A DNA stretch of 64,000 nt from Bettongia penicillata ogilbyi (GCA_023548195.1 JAJHZJ010000578.1:62001-126000); one strand, 5' to 3'. Shown: positions 46,546 to 58,563, numbered from the stretch's first letter. The notes: generated by a model not told the origin, from the sequence alone. Made by a program: numbers and translations.

Positions 46546-47222
46546 AGAACAAAAATGCCCATACCTTCGACCCAGAAACACCAATTCTAGGAATCTATCC
46601 CAAAGAGATCATAAAAAGGGAAAAGGATACATATGTACAAAAATCTTTATAGCAGCAATTTTTGTGGTGACAGAACTGGAAATCAAAGAGATGCCGATCA
46701 ATTAGGGAATGGTTAAACAAGTTGTGGTATATGGATGTAATGCAATACTATTTTGCTATAAGAAATGAAGAACAGGCAGACTTCAGAAGAAACTTAGGAA
46801 GACACATATGAACTGATGATGACTGAAGTGAGCAGAGTCAGGAGAACATCATAGACAATAATGTGTGAGGACTGTCCTTGATAGACTTGGCCCTTTGCAG
46901 TAATGGAAGGACTTAAACCATTTCCAAAGGACTCATGATGCAAAATGCCATCCACATCCAGAAAAGGAACTATAGAGTTGGAACACAGAATAAAGCAACT
47001 ATTTTCTCCTTCATGTTGTTTTGTTTTTCTCATGGTTTTTCCCATTTGTTTTAATTCTTCTGTGCAACATGACTAATGTGAAGATGTGTTTAATAGGCAT
47101 TTATGTGCATCTTATAAGATTGCATGTTATCTAGGGGAGGGAGAGGGGAAGGAAGGAGAAAAATTTGGAATTTATGAAAGTGATTGTTGAAAACTGAAAA
47201 CAAATAAATTAATAATTTTGGG
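46546..47222 (+). mobile_element. L1 3' fragment, plus strand
   Basis: AAAAATGCCCATACCTTCGACCCAGAAACACC, TATCCCAAAGAGATCATAAAAAGGG, TGGTATATGGATGTAATGCAATACTATTTTGCTATAAGAAATGAAGAAC, then a 3'UTR ending TTGAAAACTGAAAACAAATAAATTAATAATTT. About 680 bp, next to HAL1-E on its left and an old minus-strand L1 on its right. Confidence 0.85.
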
Positions 47223-47239
47223 GGGAAAAGAAAGGGAAA

Positions 47240-49625
47240 AGAAAAAGATGGAAGGTGTTAGTCAAAATCAATTTTCTTCCATATTACTAATTTTCCCAAA
47301 TAGTTTTTGTCAAAACTTGAATCCTCATCCCAGAATCTGGGGTCTTTGTGTTTATTGAATACTAAGCTAATAGATACATTTACTTCTATGTTTTTTGTGC
47401 ACCTAATCCATTTCACAGATGTCTATCTTTGTAACCCATACCAAATTGTATAATAATTACTACTGGGTAGCATAGTTTTCACTGGGGTACTGCTAGACAC
47501 CCCTTTATTCCTACACCATTTTTTATTATTTCCCTTGAGATTCATGTCCTTTTATATCTCCATATGAATTTCATGATTGTTTCTTCTGGTCCTAGAAAGT
47601 AATTATTTCATATTGGGGTTAAGATAGCATTGAATAAGTAAATTAAATTAAGTAGTATTTTTATTTTTTATATTGACTTTCTATGAACAATTAATATTTT
47701 TCCAATTATATAGGTTATTTTTTATTTTGTAAACTGTGACTGGTAGTTGTAATTATATAGTTCTTATCTGTATCCTGGCATGTAGATACTCAGGTATTTT
47801 ATACGTTCTATAGTTATTTTAAATGGAATTTCTTTTTCTATCTCTTCCTGATGGGTTTTATTGGTAAAATATAGAAATGTCAATGACTTGCATGAATTTC
47901 TTTTCTATCTGGCAAATTTGTTGAAACTATTAATTATTTCAATTAATTTTTTAGTTTGTAATTTAGGGTTTCAAAATGTATGATTATATCATCAGCAAAA
48001 AAAGTGATCATTTTGCTCCTTCCTCAACTATGCTCATTCCCTCAATTTCTTTTTCTTGTCATATTGCTAGAGCCAGAATTATTAGTAGCATGTTAAATAG
48101 AAGTGTTGGCAATGGGTATCCATGCTTCATCCGTAGTTTTATGGGAGTGGATTCTAGTTTATCTCTGCTTCTTTTCATTGGAAAATGAAGAAAATAAGCA
48201 TTGGTATGGTGTTATTTTGTGCCAGAAATATATAATATTTATTATTTCAAGGAAAGGTCTCTCCCTATGCTTTCTCGCTTTTGATTTGTTTGTCTCCTTT
48301 GGGTTTTTTTGGTTTTTTGTTATTTTTTTACAAAACTAAGTGCCAAAAATAAGTTTTTCTTCACCTAGTTGTATAATTTTATGATTTTTGCTGATTTTGT
48401 TTATATATGGTTAAGTTTATAGTTTTCTTAATATTAAACAATGCCTGAATTCCTGGTGTAAATCCAACCTGGTCATGATGATTAATCATTGCTTTATCCT
48501 CTTTTCGAATATTTTATTTAAAATTTTCTGTCAATGTTTCATTAAGGATATTAGTCCACATTTTTCTTCATACTTATCTCCTTAATTTATGTATCAAGAC
48601 CTCATCTGGATAATAAAAAATATTGATAGGATAGCTTCTTTTGCTATTTTGCAGAGAGCTTATGTAATAATTTTTCCAGTACAGATCCATAAAAATTCAT
48701 TATGGAATGTGAATTTTCCTTTGAAATTGAGTTGTTTGAATTCTCTATCTCTTATTTAGTTAATGTGGATTTTTTCAATTTTGTAAATAATCATTTATTT
48801 CCTTTAGGTTGTCAGATTTATGGGCATATAATTGATCAAAATAATTTCTAATAGTGTTCCTTATTTCCTCTACATTTATTGTGAATTCTTTTTCATTTTT
48901 GGTGCTAGCATTTTTGTTCTCTAATTTCTTTTTAATCAAATTAGCTAATGATTTGTCTATTTTACTTCTATTGTAATAATCTATTCTTTGATTATTTAGA
49001 TTTTTTAATCTGGCATTTGTCTTTTAAAATAGTTTTTGGGTTATTTGTAGTTATATTTTCAATCAAATTAACTGTTCTTCCTCTGTTTTGTTATCAAGTG
49101 TTTAGAAGACATAAATTTTCCCCTAAGAACTGCTTTGGTTATATTCCAGAATTTTTGGTGTGGTTTCTCATTGCTATCACTATATTTAATGAAATTCTCT
49201 ATTATTTGTTCTTTAACCTACCACTTCTTTAGGATTACATTTCTTTAATTTCCAGGTTTATTTTTAATATTTGAAAGTCCTCTATTTCACTGAAGATAAT
49301 TTTTTTTTACCTTATAGGATTATACTCTATTTTGCTGGATTAATTGTTCTTGGTTGTAGACCTCTTTATCAGTTGCCTTTTATATTTTATTCAATGTTCA
49401 CTGCTCCTTTGTAATATTGCTTACTAAATCTTGGGCAATCCAGATTGTGCCTTCTTGATACTTGAATACTTTTTGTCTGACTGTGTGTAGTATTTTTTCT
49501 TTTACTTGGTAGTTCTGGATTTTGACAATAGCTTCCTGGGTATTTTCATTTGAGGGTTTCTTCAGGAGGTAATTTTTGGATTTAATCTATTTTTTACAAT
49601 TCTCTCTTATTCTAATATTGCACAG
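47240..49625 (-). mobile_element. Old L1 on the minus strand, endonuclease region deleted
   Basis: Reading in reverse: the end of ORF1 with the post-ORF1 block (49625-49260), then a jump straight to ORF2 sequence equivalent to 6780 of L1-A (49250: reverse of AATCCTAAAGAAG), AAGCAGTTCTTAGGGG (about 49125), the DQVGFTPGI block (about 48455-48480), the FADDI block (47975-48000), and on to GTTTTTGTCAAAACTTGAATCC (47305) where the fragment ends in the ORF2 C-terminal third. The divergence is much higher than in L1-A or L1-B. The whole endonuclease domain is absent. Confidence 0.8.
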
Positions 49626-49639
49626 CTAGGCCTATATAC

Positions 49640-50160
49640 TGAAAAGATCTAAGAACTAGGAAAAAGTCCTCCTGATAAACACAAAATATTTACAGCAACT
49701 CCTTTTGTACTAGTAAAAAAAAAAAAACAACAATAACTAGAAATTCAAGGTATGCCTATCAGTTGAGGAACTAAATAAACTGAAGAATTTATTATGTTGT
49801 AAGAAATGAGGAAATAGATGATTTCAAATAGACATGGAAAAACATACAGACTGATGTAAAGTGAAATAAGCAGAGCTAGGGTAATAAATTATAATATAAA
49901 TTCATTATAAAAAGTTAATGTTGAAGAGTTTTATAAGATGATGAATAAAATGATCAAAGCCAAGAGAACAATTGATATAATGACAATACTGTAGACAATT
50001 TTGAAAGGGATAAGAACTATGATCAATAAAATGACCATCTATGATCTCAGAGAAATGATGTTGAAATATGGAACCCATCTCCTGATAGGTGAATTTACAG
50101 TGTAGAATGAAACATATTCATTAAGATTCCTATAGTCAAGAAAGTAGCATATAAAATCAA
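49640..50160 (+). mobile_element. Old L1 3' end, plus strand
   Basis: CTTTTGTACTAGTAAAAAA, ATTCAAGGTATGCCTATCAGTTGAGGAACTAAATAAACTG, AAGAAATGAGGAAATAGATGATTTC, and CAACAACTCTGATCAAT-type words in degraded form mark an older L1 family's ORF2 end and 3'UTR. Confidence 0.6.
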
Positions 50161-50482
50161 AGGAAAAACCTCCCTCCTTCATTCAAGATCATTAAAGCTC
50201 AGGAAACGAATATATCCAGACCATCTTTTTTCTATATATTTCATAAAACATTTAGAGATATCTGAATGACTAATGGTATATTCTTAGCTAAGTAATAAAA
50301 TAAAATAACACTCACAATATATATTGATATAGTAAATGTCAAGTTCCACCATTTTAACTATGATTAGTATATTGTTCCTGAAAGTTATTGTACAACTCAT
50401 AATATTTTAACAGAGAAAGAGGCATGCCACAATAATAGAGAATCACCACAAATCACATTTATATAGGAATATACAGTTTACA

Positions 50483-50728
50483 AGGCAACTAGGTGGCACA
50501 GTCAATAGAGTACTGGGTCTGAAGTCAGGAAGACTAATTTTCCTGAGTTCAAATATGGCTTCAGCACTTGCTAGCTGTGTGATCCTGGGCAAGATGCTTA
50601 ACTGTGTTTGTCTCAGTTGCTCATCTATAAAATGAGCTGGAGAAGGAAATGACAAACAGCTCAAATATTTATGCCAAGAAAACCCTAAATTGGGTCAGGA
50701 AGAGTCAGATACAATGGAACAATAAAAA
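50483..50728 (+). repeat. Marsupial tRNA-derived CORE-SINE, full length
   Basis: The head AAGGCAACTAGGTGGCACAGTCAATAGAGTACTGGG is followed by GTTCAAATATGG, TAGCTGTGTGATCCTGGGCAAG, CATCTATAAAATGAGCTGGAGAAGGAAATGACAAAC and CAAGAAAACCCTAAATTGGGTCAGGAAGAGTCAGATACAA. It is complete from tRNA-like head to the terminal CAATAAAAA. Confidence 0.93.
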
Positions 50729-50734
50729 TAGTTT

Positions 50735-50920
50735 ATGAAGTATTTTCTTCACAATCACCTTGTGAGATAGGTGGTCCAATAGGGATCTTCATTTTGTAGA
50801 TAAGAACATTGAGACTCAGAAGAGTTACATGACATACCCAAGGTCACAGAGTGGCAGAGCTGAGACTTCAGATACATTTCTTCTGATTCTAAGCCCCATG
50901 GTCTTGTTATTGTACTTTCC
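50735..50920 (-). repeat. MIR SINE
   Basis: ACAATCACCTTGTGAGATAGGTGGTCC, GTAGATAAGAACATTGAGACTCAGAAGAG and ATACCCAAGGTCACAGAGTGGCAGAGCTGAGA are clear minus-strand MIR words. Confidence 0.78.
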
Positions 50921-51009
50921 TATTAATTAACACTCAGAAAATTCAGGTTATATCTGTAAGTAAATAACAGATGCACATTGCCGAAAAACAGTCCCCTAGA
51001 CTTATAACC

Positions 51010-51725
51010 ATGTACCAATCATCCTAGTTTCCTCACTACTTCTCATCCTCATATCCAATCTTTTGCCAAGGCCTGCTGATTTTACCTTTGCAACTTCTAT
51101 CCATCACTCCCCTTATCTCCTCTGATACAGTCACCACTCTCATGCAGACCCTTATCCTCACACACCTGGGCTATTGCAATAGTATGGAGGGGTGGGGGGC
51201 TGTACTTGACTCAAGTCTCTTCCCACTATATCCATCCTTAACTTATCTATCAAAGTGATTTGTCTAAAGGCCCGATCTAACTATTTCATTCCCCTACTCA
51301 ATAAACTCCAATGACTCCCTAACATTTCAAATATAACATTCCCTGCTATTCAAAGGCCTTTGTTACTCTATCCCACCTTCCACTAGTCTTCTCCTCATTT
51401 CTTACCTGACTGTACTACTTTGGAGTTTCTCTGACTTTTCCACCATGCTCCTGAGACTGGTTCCCCACTGCTCTTCTACATCACTTTTCAGCTTTCTTTT
51501 TGTGTTGCCTTCCCTATTTGCTCCTCCATTAAATTGTAACCTCTTGAGGTCAGGGACTGTCTTTACCCTCCTCCCATCACCATGCCTCACCTTACCTTAC
51601 CTTACCTCACCTCACCTCAACTCAACTCTCCTCCCTTTACCTCCTCTCCTCTCCTCTATTTGTATTTCCAGTGTTTCACAAAGTGACTGGTACATACTAG
51701 GTGCTTAATAAATGATTACCAACTG
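51010..51725 (+). repeat. L2 3' region, long copy
   Basis: From CCTCACTACTTCTCATCCTC through TATCCATCCTTAACTTATCTATCAAAGTGATTTGTCTAAA, CCCCTACTCAATAAACTCCAATGACTCCC and CAAAGGCC to AATTGTAACCTCTTGAGGTCAGGGACTG, then ACTGGTACATACTAGGTGCTTAATAAATG. A local CTTAC/CCTCA-type tandem run is at 51590-51630. About 700 bp. Confidence 0.82.
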
Positions 51726-51727
51726 AT

Positions 51728-52080
51728 TGACTTCTTATCCCCTCAACAAGCATTAATTCAGTGTCTACTGTGTTCCAGGAACTATGCTAAGTACAGGGAT
51801 TAAAAAATTCAAAAAATGAAATTGTCTCTGCATTCAAGGAACTCACTTTCTACTAAGAGGAAACAACATGACCCCAGGTAAATAAATATAAAAAATACAG
51901 AAAGTAATCTATGGGGTGGGGAGATGAAAAAGGCATTGCTAATTGAGTGATCAAGATAGTTTTTATGTGGAATGTAACATTTGAGAGTGAGTAGAGATTC
52001 TACAAGGTGAAGGTGGACAGAGTATACATTTCAGGGATGAGGGTCAGGGGGCAGTTTACCTGTGCAAAGGTTAGAATATT
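51728..52080 (+). repeat. Ancient long interspersed repeat, 5' part
   Basis: CAACAAGCATTAATTCAGTGTCTACTGTGTTCCAGGAACTATGCTAAGTACAGGGATT, CTGCATTCAAGGAACTCACTTTCTACTAAGAGG and TCAGGGATGAGGGTCAGG repeat the order of the copies at 11400 and 12465. Confidence 0.55.
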
Positions 52081-52114
52081 GATAAACTAGTTTGACTCAA
52101 ACACAAAGTGAATA

Positions 52115-52565
52115 AAAGTAATTAATGTATGATTATGATGGAATATTATTGTGCTATAAGAAATGATGAAAGAGAATGGTTTCAGAAAAACCTGGGAAGA
52201 CTTATAAGAACTGATACAAGGTGAACTATGCAGAACCACTAGAACATTTTAACAGCAATATTGTAGCCAAAATATTTAACAACTCTGATCAATACAATGT
52301 GCATACAATAATTCAAAAGAATTCATGATGAAAAATGCTATACACCTTCAGACAGAATTCTGGTGGACTAGAAGTGCAGGTTGAGGCATATTTTTCTTTG
52401 ATTTTCTTGTGGTTTTTAAAATATCAGATTTAACAAGGAAATATGGTTAATATAACTGCATACATAATGGGTATCATATTTCATGCCTTCTCAATGGGTG
52501 GGGAAGGAATAAAAGAAGGGAGAAAATTTGGAACTGAAAACAAAAATTTTTTAAATAATAATTTA
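52115..52565 (+). mobile_element. L1 3' end, plus strand, 5'-truncated
   Basis: GATTATGATGGAATATTATTGTGCTATAAGAAATGATGAAAG, CCTGGGAAGACTTATAAGAACTGATACAAGGTGAA and CAACTCTGATCAATACAATG, ending in GGGAGAAAATTTGGAACTGAAAACAAAAATTTTTTAAATAATAA. Confidence 0.8.
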
Positions 52566-53394
52566 ATAGTAATCTACAATCTAATAGGAGAATATGACAT
52601 AACATACAGATAAATATAATATATAATCCAATTAATTTTTTAAAATAAGGTGGATATTGTGCCATAAGGTCAGTGGCACAAAATGCAAAGCTCAAAATCT
52701 TTTTGGTCAACTATAGAGATAGGGTTCAGTACTTCTTCCTGGCCCTAGAATTCACTCACCAAAATTCAACCCAGAATGACTCCAAGGAACTGCACTCAAA
52801 CACCTTTTTTATCTCATGTCCTCTGAACATGGAATCAACTCCGTGAGTCTGAACTAGGAATTCCTTCCTTCCTCATCGAATCCTATTCTATTATGCATTT
52901 GATTGGTCCACATGCTATTTTATGTCTCATACACTTTGTGCTCTATGCTCAAGCATGAATATACACATGGACCTGATCTTACTATCATACTAAATCACAC
53001 TAAATTACCAGCTTCAAGACAAGCTTCATTTTATTTTATTTTCACAATCCCAGTAAGTAGAAGTAATTATTGATTGCAGATAACTATATGAATACTGCAT
53101 CTTCTTTATACAGCTGTCTGAATGGTTAGATAACTACCTATTGGATCTTTTTGCTCAGATAGTGACTGGACACTAAAGTCCCTTCCAGTTCTGAGATGTT
53201 GTGATTCTGTGAGTCATAGACATACAAATTTAGTGGCCTCATACGATAAAAGGGGCTTTAGAGATCACCTCGCATAAATCATTGTTTACCTGGCTGAAGT
53301 ATTCGGAAATTTTTTGATTGATTTCAAGTGCTCCCAGTCAAGTACTTTCTCCTCCCTCCTTTTGCTCATTTTTAGCTTCTTTTGTGTGTTGTCT

Positions 53395-53515
53395 TCTCAC
53401 TTTTGTTCGCAAGCTCCATGAGGGTAGGGACTATTCTGCTTTTCTCGTATTTGTATATCCAGTGCTTAGCACAGTGCCTGGTACATATTGTAGGCACTTA
53501 ATGTTTATTAATTGT
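53395..53515 (+). repeat. L2 3' end
   Basis: CAAGCTCCATGAGGGTAGGGACTATTCTGC and CAGTGCTTAGCACAGTGCCTGGTACATATTGTAGGCACTTAATGTTTATT are diagnostic. Confidence 0.85.
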
Positions 53516-53949
53516 TTTATTTTATGGGAACAGATATAGGGAGACAATATTATGCTTTTAAGAGCCCCTAAAACTCGTATAGTCTAACACTCTCATTTTT
53601 TAGATAAGGAAACAAAAATTCAAAAAAATTATTTGATTTCCCCAAAGTCATAAAGCTAAGTGTAACAAATTTAGGATTAAAGCCTAGGAATACTAGTCTT
53701 TAATTTTTCCCATTATAAATACCACTCAGCATCTTGCAATGTGATGGTAGAGACATAAGAAATATAAATGCTCCTTGGTTTAAAAGAACAAAATTCTTGT
53801 AATTGGAGAACCCTTGTGAAGCCATGTGATTCATGCCCCTTCAGTTCAGAGGACAAATAAAAGTCTAATCTTTCAAAATCATCTTGGGAGGTTCTTGTAT
53901 GAAGCTACTCTCCAAGGAGCTTTGAAGAGTGGAAGACATGGAACCAACC

Positions 53950-54075
53950 AATCCAGAAACTAATCAAACATTTCTTCCAGGTACTTGTTAGGTCCTGGGA
54001 ATACAAAGTCAAAGATGCAATATTCCCTGCTCTCAAAGAGCTTACTTCTTTTGGTAAAAACAACAACGATGGAAA
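53950..54075 (+). repeat. Ancient long interspersed repeat, short piece
   Basis: CAAACATTTCTTCCAGGTACTTGTTAGGTCCTGGGAATACAAAGTCAAAGATGCAATATTCCCTGCTCTCAAAGAGCTTAC is the start of the same family as 51728. Confidence 0.55.
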
Positions 54076-54299
54076 AAAAAAAAACAACAGGTAGCCATAA
54101 GGTAAATAGAGAAATGGAGATGTAGAGCAAATCATGAGCAACTACTATTGTGAAATAGGCATACTCAGCCACAGCAATATCATGCATTGAGTTATTTTAA
54201 AAGCCAGTATCTCTTCATTTAGGGCTTGGCTGGAAATACTTTAATTCAATGTAACAAAGAAGAAAAAAGTGGCACATACCCCCTATTTTCTCATGATCA

Positions 54300-54530
54300 A
54301 ATGATAGCCCCACAGAATGTCAGAGAAGAGACCTTAGTGATGGAAATAGGCCATTTCCTCTATTTCACAAATGAGACAGCTGAGACTCAAGGACTAGAAG
54401 GGATTTGTCCAAGGTCACATAGATAAGAAGTAGAAGAGTTAGGATCTGAATCTCTAGTCTGAATCTCTGAATCTCTAGAATCTCTGAATCTGATTCCAAC
54501 CCCAATGATCTTTCCACTAGTCCATGTTTT
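54300..54530 (-). repeat. MIR SINE with a local tandem expansion
   Basis: CTCTATTTCACAAATGAGACAGCTGAGACTCAAG and TTGTCCAAGGTCACATAGATAAGAAGTAG are MIR core words. At 54446-54500 a GAATCTCT unit is repeated about five times inside the element. Confidence 0.75.
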
Positions 54531-54839
54531 CTGTTTCCAAGTTCAGTGTTCTATTGATGCCTCAAGGTGTGGGGTATTAGGTAAATGTGAATAATTACTC
54601 TAAGTGTCCTCAGAAAAAAATCTGAACAGTAATGGTTGATCAAATGGAAGTAAAAGTTGAGACAAGAGACTGAGACCCATGCCTGGATGGATAAGTTGAC
54701 CATTGATTCCATGTCTCCAGCCTGCTCAAGTGTCAGCCACCTCCTCCTCAATCTAGGGAAATGGGGAGGGGAGTGTGTAACAGCAAGGACCCTGGCATAC
54801 ACAGGAGGGCCTTCTATATAGGTTCTTATACCTGCTTTT

Positions 54840-55745
54840 CTAAAAGGAAAACAACTTTTGAGGGGTCAACAATCTACTTTAATCAAGCATATATATCACT
54901 CACTTAGTTCTGGGGAAAAAATTAGTACCCTGAACTTCAGAGAAAATACAAACAGGTAAATAAAGACCAACAAACAGGGCTTCCAATTTTCTGACCATAA
55001 GCAATACATATATCAAAGATCAACAGACAGATCCAACTGTCTGACCATTATATACATACATAGTTACCAGAGAGAGAAGCACCAACATCTGGGTTTTCAA
55101 GTGGGGGTGGGGGTGAGGTAGTTCCCTAGAGTTTCATCTAGCCAAACATTTCTAATAAGTAAGCCCTAAAACAAACTCTCACCTCACTTTTCAGAGCCAG
55201 AGGGCATCACAACCCTTGAGAACCAGTGTCTCGAGAAATTAACAAAAGGTGTTGGCCTTCCTACAAAACAAATCTCCCCTAATCAAGCTTACCTTAATGG
55301 GCCCATCCATTAATGGGTGGGGAAGATCTTTAACTCTCATTTACATAATTAGCATTACAGAGGGATGAGGGGATGGCCAGACCTAAAGTAGGACAACTGC
55401 TAACACTAATACTGGGACTTAACCAAAATTCAGTCTAGAATTTTGAAATAAGAAAATAATATTCCAGCCATGTGGAAAATGGATTGGAGAATAGAAAAAA
55501 TAAAAGCTGAAGCACCAAGGAGGAAGTCACTAAGGTAGTCCAGGGGAGAGGTGATAAGGGCATGAATTAAGGGGATGGCCCCCTTCCTAATAGAATTCAG
55601 CCCCTACCTCCTCCCCAAGAACTGCATGCCTTTCATTGGCTAGGACTTTCTGGGCAATAGGATCCCTGCCCTCTTAATACAGAATGATTTGATAGGGCCC
55701 AATCTCTGGGATCTTCCCTCATAACATTCTTGGAAGCAACCTTAG
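54840..55745. other. Unassigned stretch
   Basis: There is no ORF or repeat family that I can name. It contains GTGGGGGTGGGGGTGAGG near 55104-55121. A degraded retroviral LTR is possible (length and lack of other repeats), but I see no primer-binding site or coding region. Positions 55505-55560 resemble a relic of the ancient long repeat. Confidence 0.3.
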
Positions 55746-55850
55746 AGACTAGTTGGACAAACAATCCACCACCCCTAATCTTCCACACCTTCCCTCACTG
55801 GACAGAGTAAGGGCCAAGGATTCTAAGTGACCTATGTGATAAATCACTAT

Positions 55851-55862
55851 TGGATAGATGAC

Positions 55863-55925
<63 letters not shown>

Positions 55926-55932
55926 CAGATAG
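55851..55932. repeat. (TAGA)n microsatellite
   Basis: About 18 TAGA units, imperfect at both ends. The sequence to its right, to about 56010, is a minus-strand MIR head. Confidence 0.97.
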
Positions 55933-56744
55933 TAAATGACAAAGATGAGCTCTGAACCCTGGAATCTTGTGACTTCAAAGTCAGTGCTCCTTCCATTGTC
56001 TGGCACTGCCTTATATTTCTAAAATAGGATTAATCTAGACTTTTTCAGTCTGTATGAATTACTTTTACTATAGAAGTACAAAATAAGTATAATTGTGGGG
56101 AGTGGGCAGGGCAGAAAAAAAAGAAGAGAAAAGAGATTAGATGATCCATACAGCAGAGTAACAAGACTGAATAGGTTGAAAACTTGTCCTTAAATGAACA
56201 CCAATATTAGGTAACCCTTCTCTTCTCTCCATTAAATAATCATATTTTGCTAATTCCTGTGATCTATGATCTATGACCGTCCTCACTTCTAAACTTCAAG
56301 ACTATATCTACACTGGGAGGTGAGGTACCAATAAGGAAGCTCTTACAGTAGTTTGGGCAAGAGGTGATAAGAGTATGAATTTGGCAAGGGGTTAATCTAC
56401 ACTGTGCAATATCAAAATAACTAGTCATTTCAACCAAATCAATTTTTAAAAAGTCATTCTACTCAACTGTTCAGCATTTAACATTTGATGAAACAGCCTG
56501 AAATGGTCTATGGGAAATTTGACTAAATTATCTCAAATAAATTGTGACTCTAAACCTAAATGACTGATTGTTTTTAACAAGCTAGTCAGAATATTCAAGT
56601 GAATACTGTCCTTCAAAGTAATCACTTTAAGAAGCGATAAATTTATTTTAATGAGGCAATCACTAACCAAAAACATTTCTTTAACTCAAACTATCTTCAG
56701 AGTCAGTTTATGAAGCCCATTAAAAAAATAGCCTCATTACTTCA

Positions 56745-57014
56745 TTATGTATGGTCATAACCCTAATTCATGCCCTTTTCACCTCTCCCTGGGACTACCT
56801 CAATGACCTCCTCCTAGGTGCTCCAGCTTTTAGGTTTCTTGCTCTCCAATCCATTTTCCACTCAATCATTCTTAATGTGTGGGCCAGACCCTGTCAAACC
56901 CTGCTCAGAAATATGAATCATTGCTCTCAATATAATGGTAAAATGAAATCTTCTCAGCTTAGCATCTAAAGCCCTTCACAATCCTGTTCCAGCTTTTGTT
57001 TCCAGATTTATTAC
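56745..57014 (+). repeat. L2 3' region, left part
   Basis: TCACCTCTCCCTGGGACTACCTCAATGACCTCCTCC, CAATCCATTTTCCACTCAATCATTC and CATCTAAAGCCCTTCACAATCCTGTTCCAGC are L2 words. It is broken by a MIR at about 57015 and resumes at about 58785. Confidence 0.7.
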
Positions 57015-57076
57015 TTAAAATAATAGTAATAATAGCATTTACATAATACCACTATGTGCCAGGCATTATGCTAAGT
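57015..57076 (-). repeat. MIR SINE, left part, split by the RTE insertion
   Basis: AATAGCATTTACATAATACCACTATGTGCCAGGCATTATGCTAAGT is the MIR 3' part in reverse. It continues at 58577 (AAACACTTTACAAATATTAATTTGTTTGATCTTC...). The split falls exactly at the duplicated cattatgctaagt (57064-57076 and 58564-58576). Confidence 0.85.
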
Positions 57077-57989
57077 TGGTTGGTGGGTGGTTGGTTGCTG
57101 TCCTTCGTCTTTGAAGAGGACTAAAATGAAATCACTATTGTAAAGTGAAATTTCAGTGTGTTCAATTGTGGCAGATCAGACCAATATGAACTCGGAAACA
57201 TCTATCACAGATTGGGTGAATATCCCAAATTTGCACATCCTGCATTTATTTTGTGTTATCTCAATTCTGCTTTGCTCAAAGAGCACAGTATCTTTTCTTA
57301 TGTGGGCATGCCATGCTGAGCAGTCCTGTGCTAGCATCTCCCATGTTGCACAGTCAAATCCAAAGTTCTTGAGAGAGAACTTGAGATTGTCCTTGTATCA
57401 TTTCCTATGGCCACCATGTGATCGCCTGTGTGATGCAAGTTCTCCATAAAATAGTCTTTTGGCAATCGTACATTTTGCATTTGAACAACGTGGCTAGCCC
57501 ATCAGAGTTGTGCTCTCTGAAGCATAGTTTGAATACTTGGCAGCTCAGCTTGAGCAAGGACTTCATTGTCTGGTGCCTTATCCTGCCAGGTGATCCTCAG
57601 GATCTTCCCAAGACAGTTCAAATGGAAACGATTCAGTTTCCTGGCATGGCACTGGTAGACTGTCTATGTTTCACAGGCATACAACAATGAGGTCAGCACA
57701 ATGGCTATGTAGACCTTCAATTTGGTAATCAGTCTAATACCTCTTTTCTCCCAGACTTTTCTTCAGAGCCTCCCAAACACTGAGCTAGCTCTGGCAATGT
57801 GTGGGTAAACCTCATTGCCAGTGTGTACATCCCTGGAAAGTACACTATCAAGGTAAGTGAACTTATCCACAGCATTCAAAACTTTTCTGTTGTTATAATT
57901 GAGGTTTCAAATATGGATAGTGTGGTGGTGGCAGATGGAGCACCTGTGTTTTTTGGTGTTAATTATTAGGCTAAAATTAGTGTACTTTG

Positions 57990-58310
57990 TTACATCTCAG
58001 CTTCAGAGGCTGCATTGAGTGCACAATCATCTGCAAACCGAAAATCATGCACCAACACTCCCTCCACTTTGGTCTTGGCTTGTAGCCTTTTCAAATTGAA
58101 GAATTTACCATCAGTAAGGTAGTTGACCTTGATGCCATGTTCATCCTCATTGAAAGCATTTGCCAACATGGCTGAAAACATCATGTTGAAAGGCATGGGA
58201 GCAAGCACACAGTCCTGTTTCACTCCATTGGTGACTGGGAAGGCACAAGAACTTTGTCCACTATCCAGAACCCAGGCAAACATGCCATCATGAAATTGAC
58301 ATACAAAATT
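57990..58310 (-). pseudogene. RTE reverse transcriptase, palm region (minus-strand part)
   Basis: The minus-strand frame reads CQFHDGMFAWVLDSGQ, FPVTNGVKQDCVLAPMPFNMMFSAML, YLTDGKFFNLKRLQAKTKV and FRFADDCAL. These are RT motifs of the RTE clade; the FADD catalytic pair is kept, and the usual GVKQGC is GVKQDC. Further along (to about 57400) the C-terminal block with YQRHARKLN-type and QDKVPD-type sequence is readable only in pieces, with frameshifts. Confidence 0.85.
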
Positions 58311-58563
58311 CTTGCTAGAGTCCTGCTTAATAGGCTGATCCTTCACCTGGAAGATGGTCATATACCTGAGAGCCAGTGTGGCTTCAGAAAGGGCTGAGGA
58401 ACGGGAGATATGGTGTTTGCTGCTCAACAACTCCAGGAGAAATGCCAGGAGCAGAACAGAGGTCTATACACAACATTTGTGGATCTGACCAAGGACTTTG
58501 ACACTGTTAGTTGTCAGAGGGCTTATGGAAAATTACGTCAAACTTTGGTTGCCCAGAAAAGTT
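58311..58563 (+). pseudogene. RTE reverse transcriptase, fingers region (inverted part)
   Basis: The plus-strand frame reads KILARVLLNRLILHLEDG, HIPESQCGFRKG, a stop, then GDMVFAAQQLQEKCQEQNRG and TTFVDLTKDFDTVS. A frameshift precedes the PEKFI block at the right edge. This is the RT part directly upstream of the CQFHDG block, but in opposite orientation. The catalytic-Asp block VDLTKAFD is kept as VDLTKDFD. Confidence 0.87.

Larger units (their letters stand above)
57077..58563 (-). mobile_element. RTE-clade LINE insertion with inverted 5' part
   Basis: The left 1.23 kb (57077 to about 58310) is the 3' part of an RTE LINE on the minus strand, including the 3' edge CCTTCGTCTTTGAAGAGGAC (reverse). 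The right 250 bp (about 58306-58563) is the next upstream part of the same element, but on the plus strand. A perfect 13-bp duplication, cattatgctaagt, flanks the whole. The geometry is that of a twin-primed insertion. It is truncated, with no endonuclease part. Confidence 0.92.

Noticed and set aside
54840..55745. Possible solo LTR
   Set aside because: No TG...CA ends with flanking duplication could be placed with confidence. It is left as unassigned.
56751..57690. Several plus-strand ORFs of 72-97 codons
   Set aside because: They lie in L2 sequence or antisense to the RTE coding strand.
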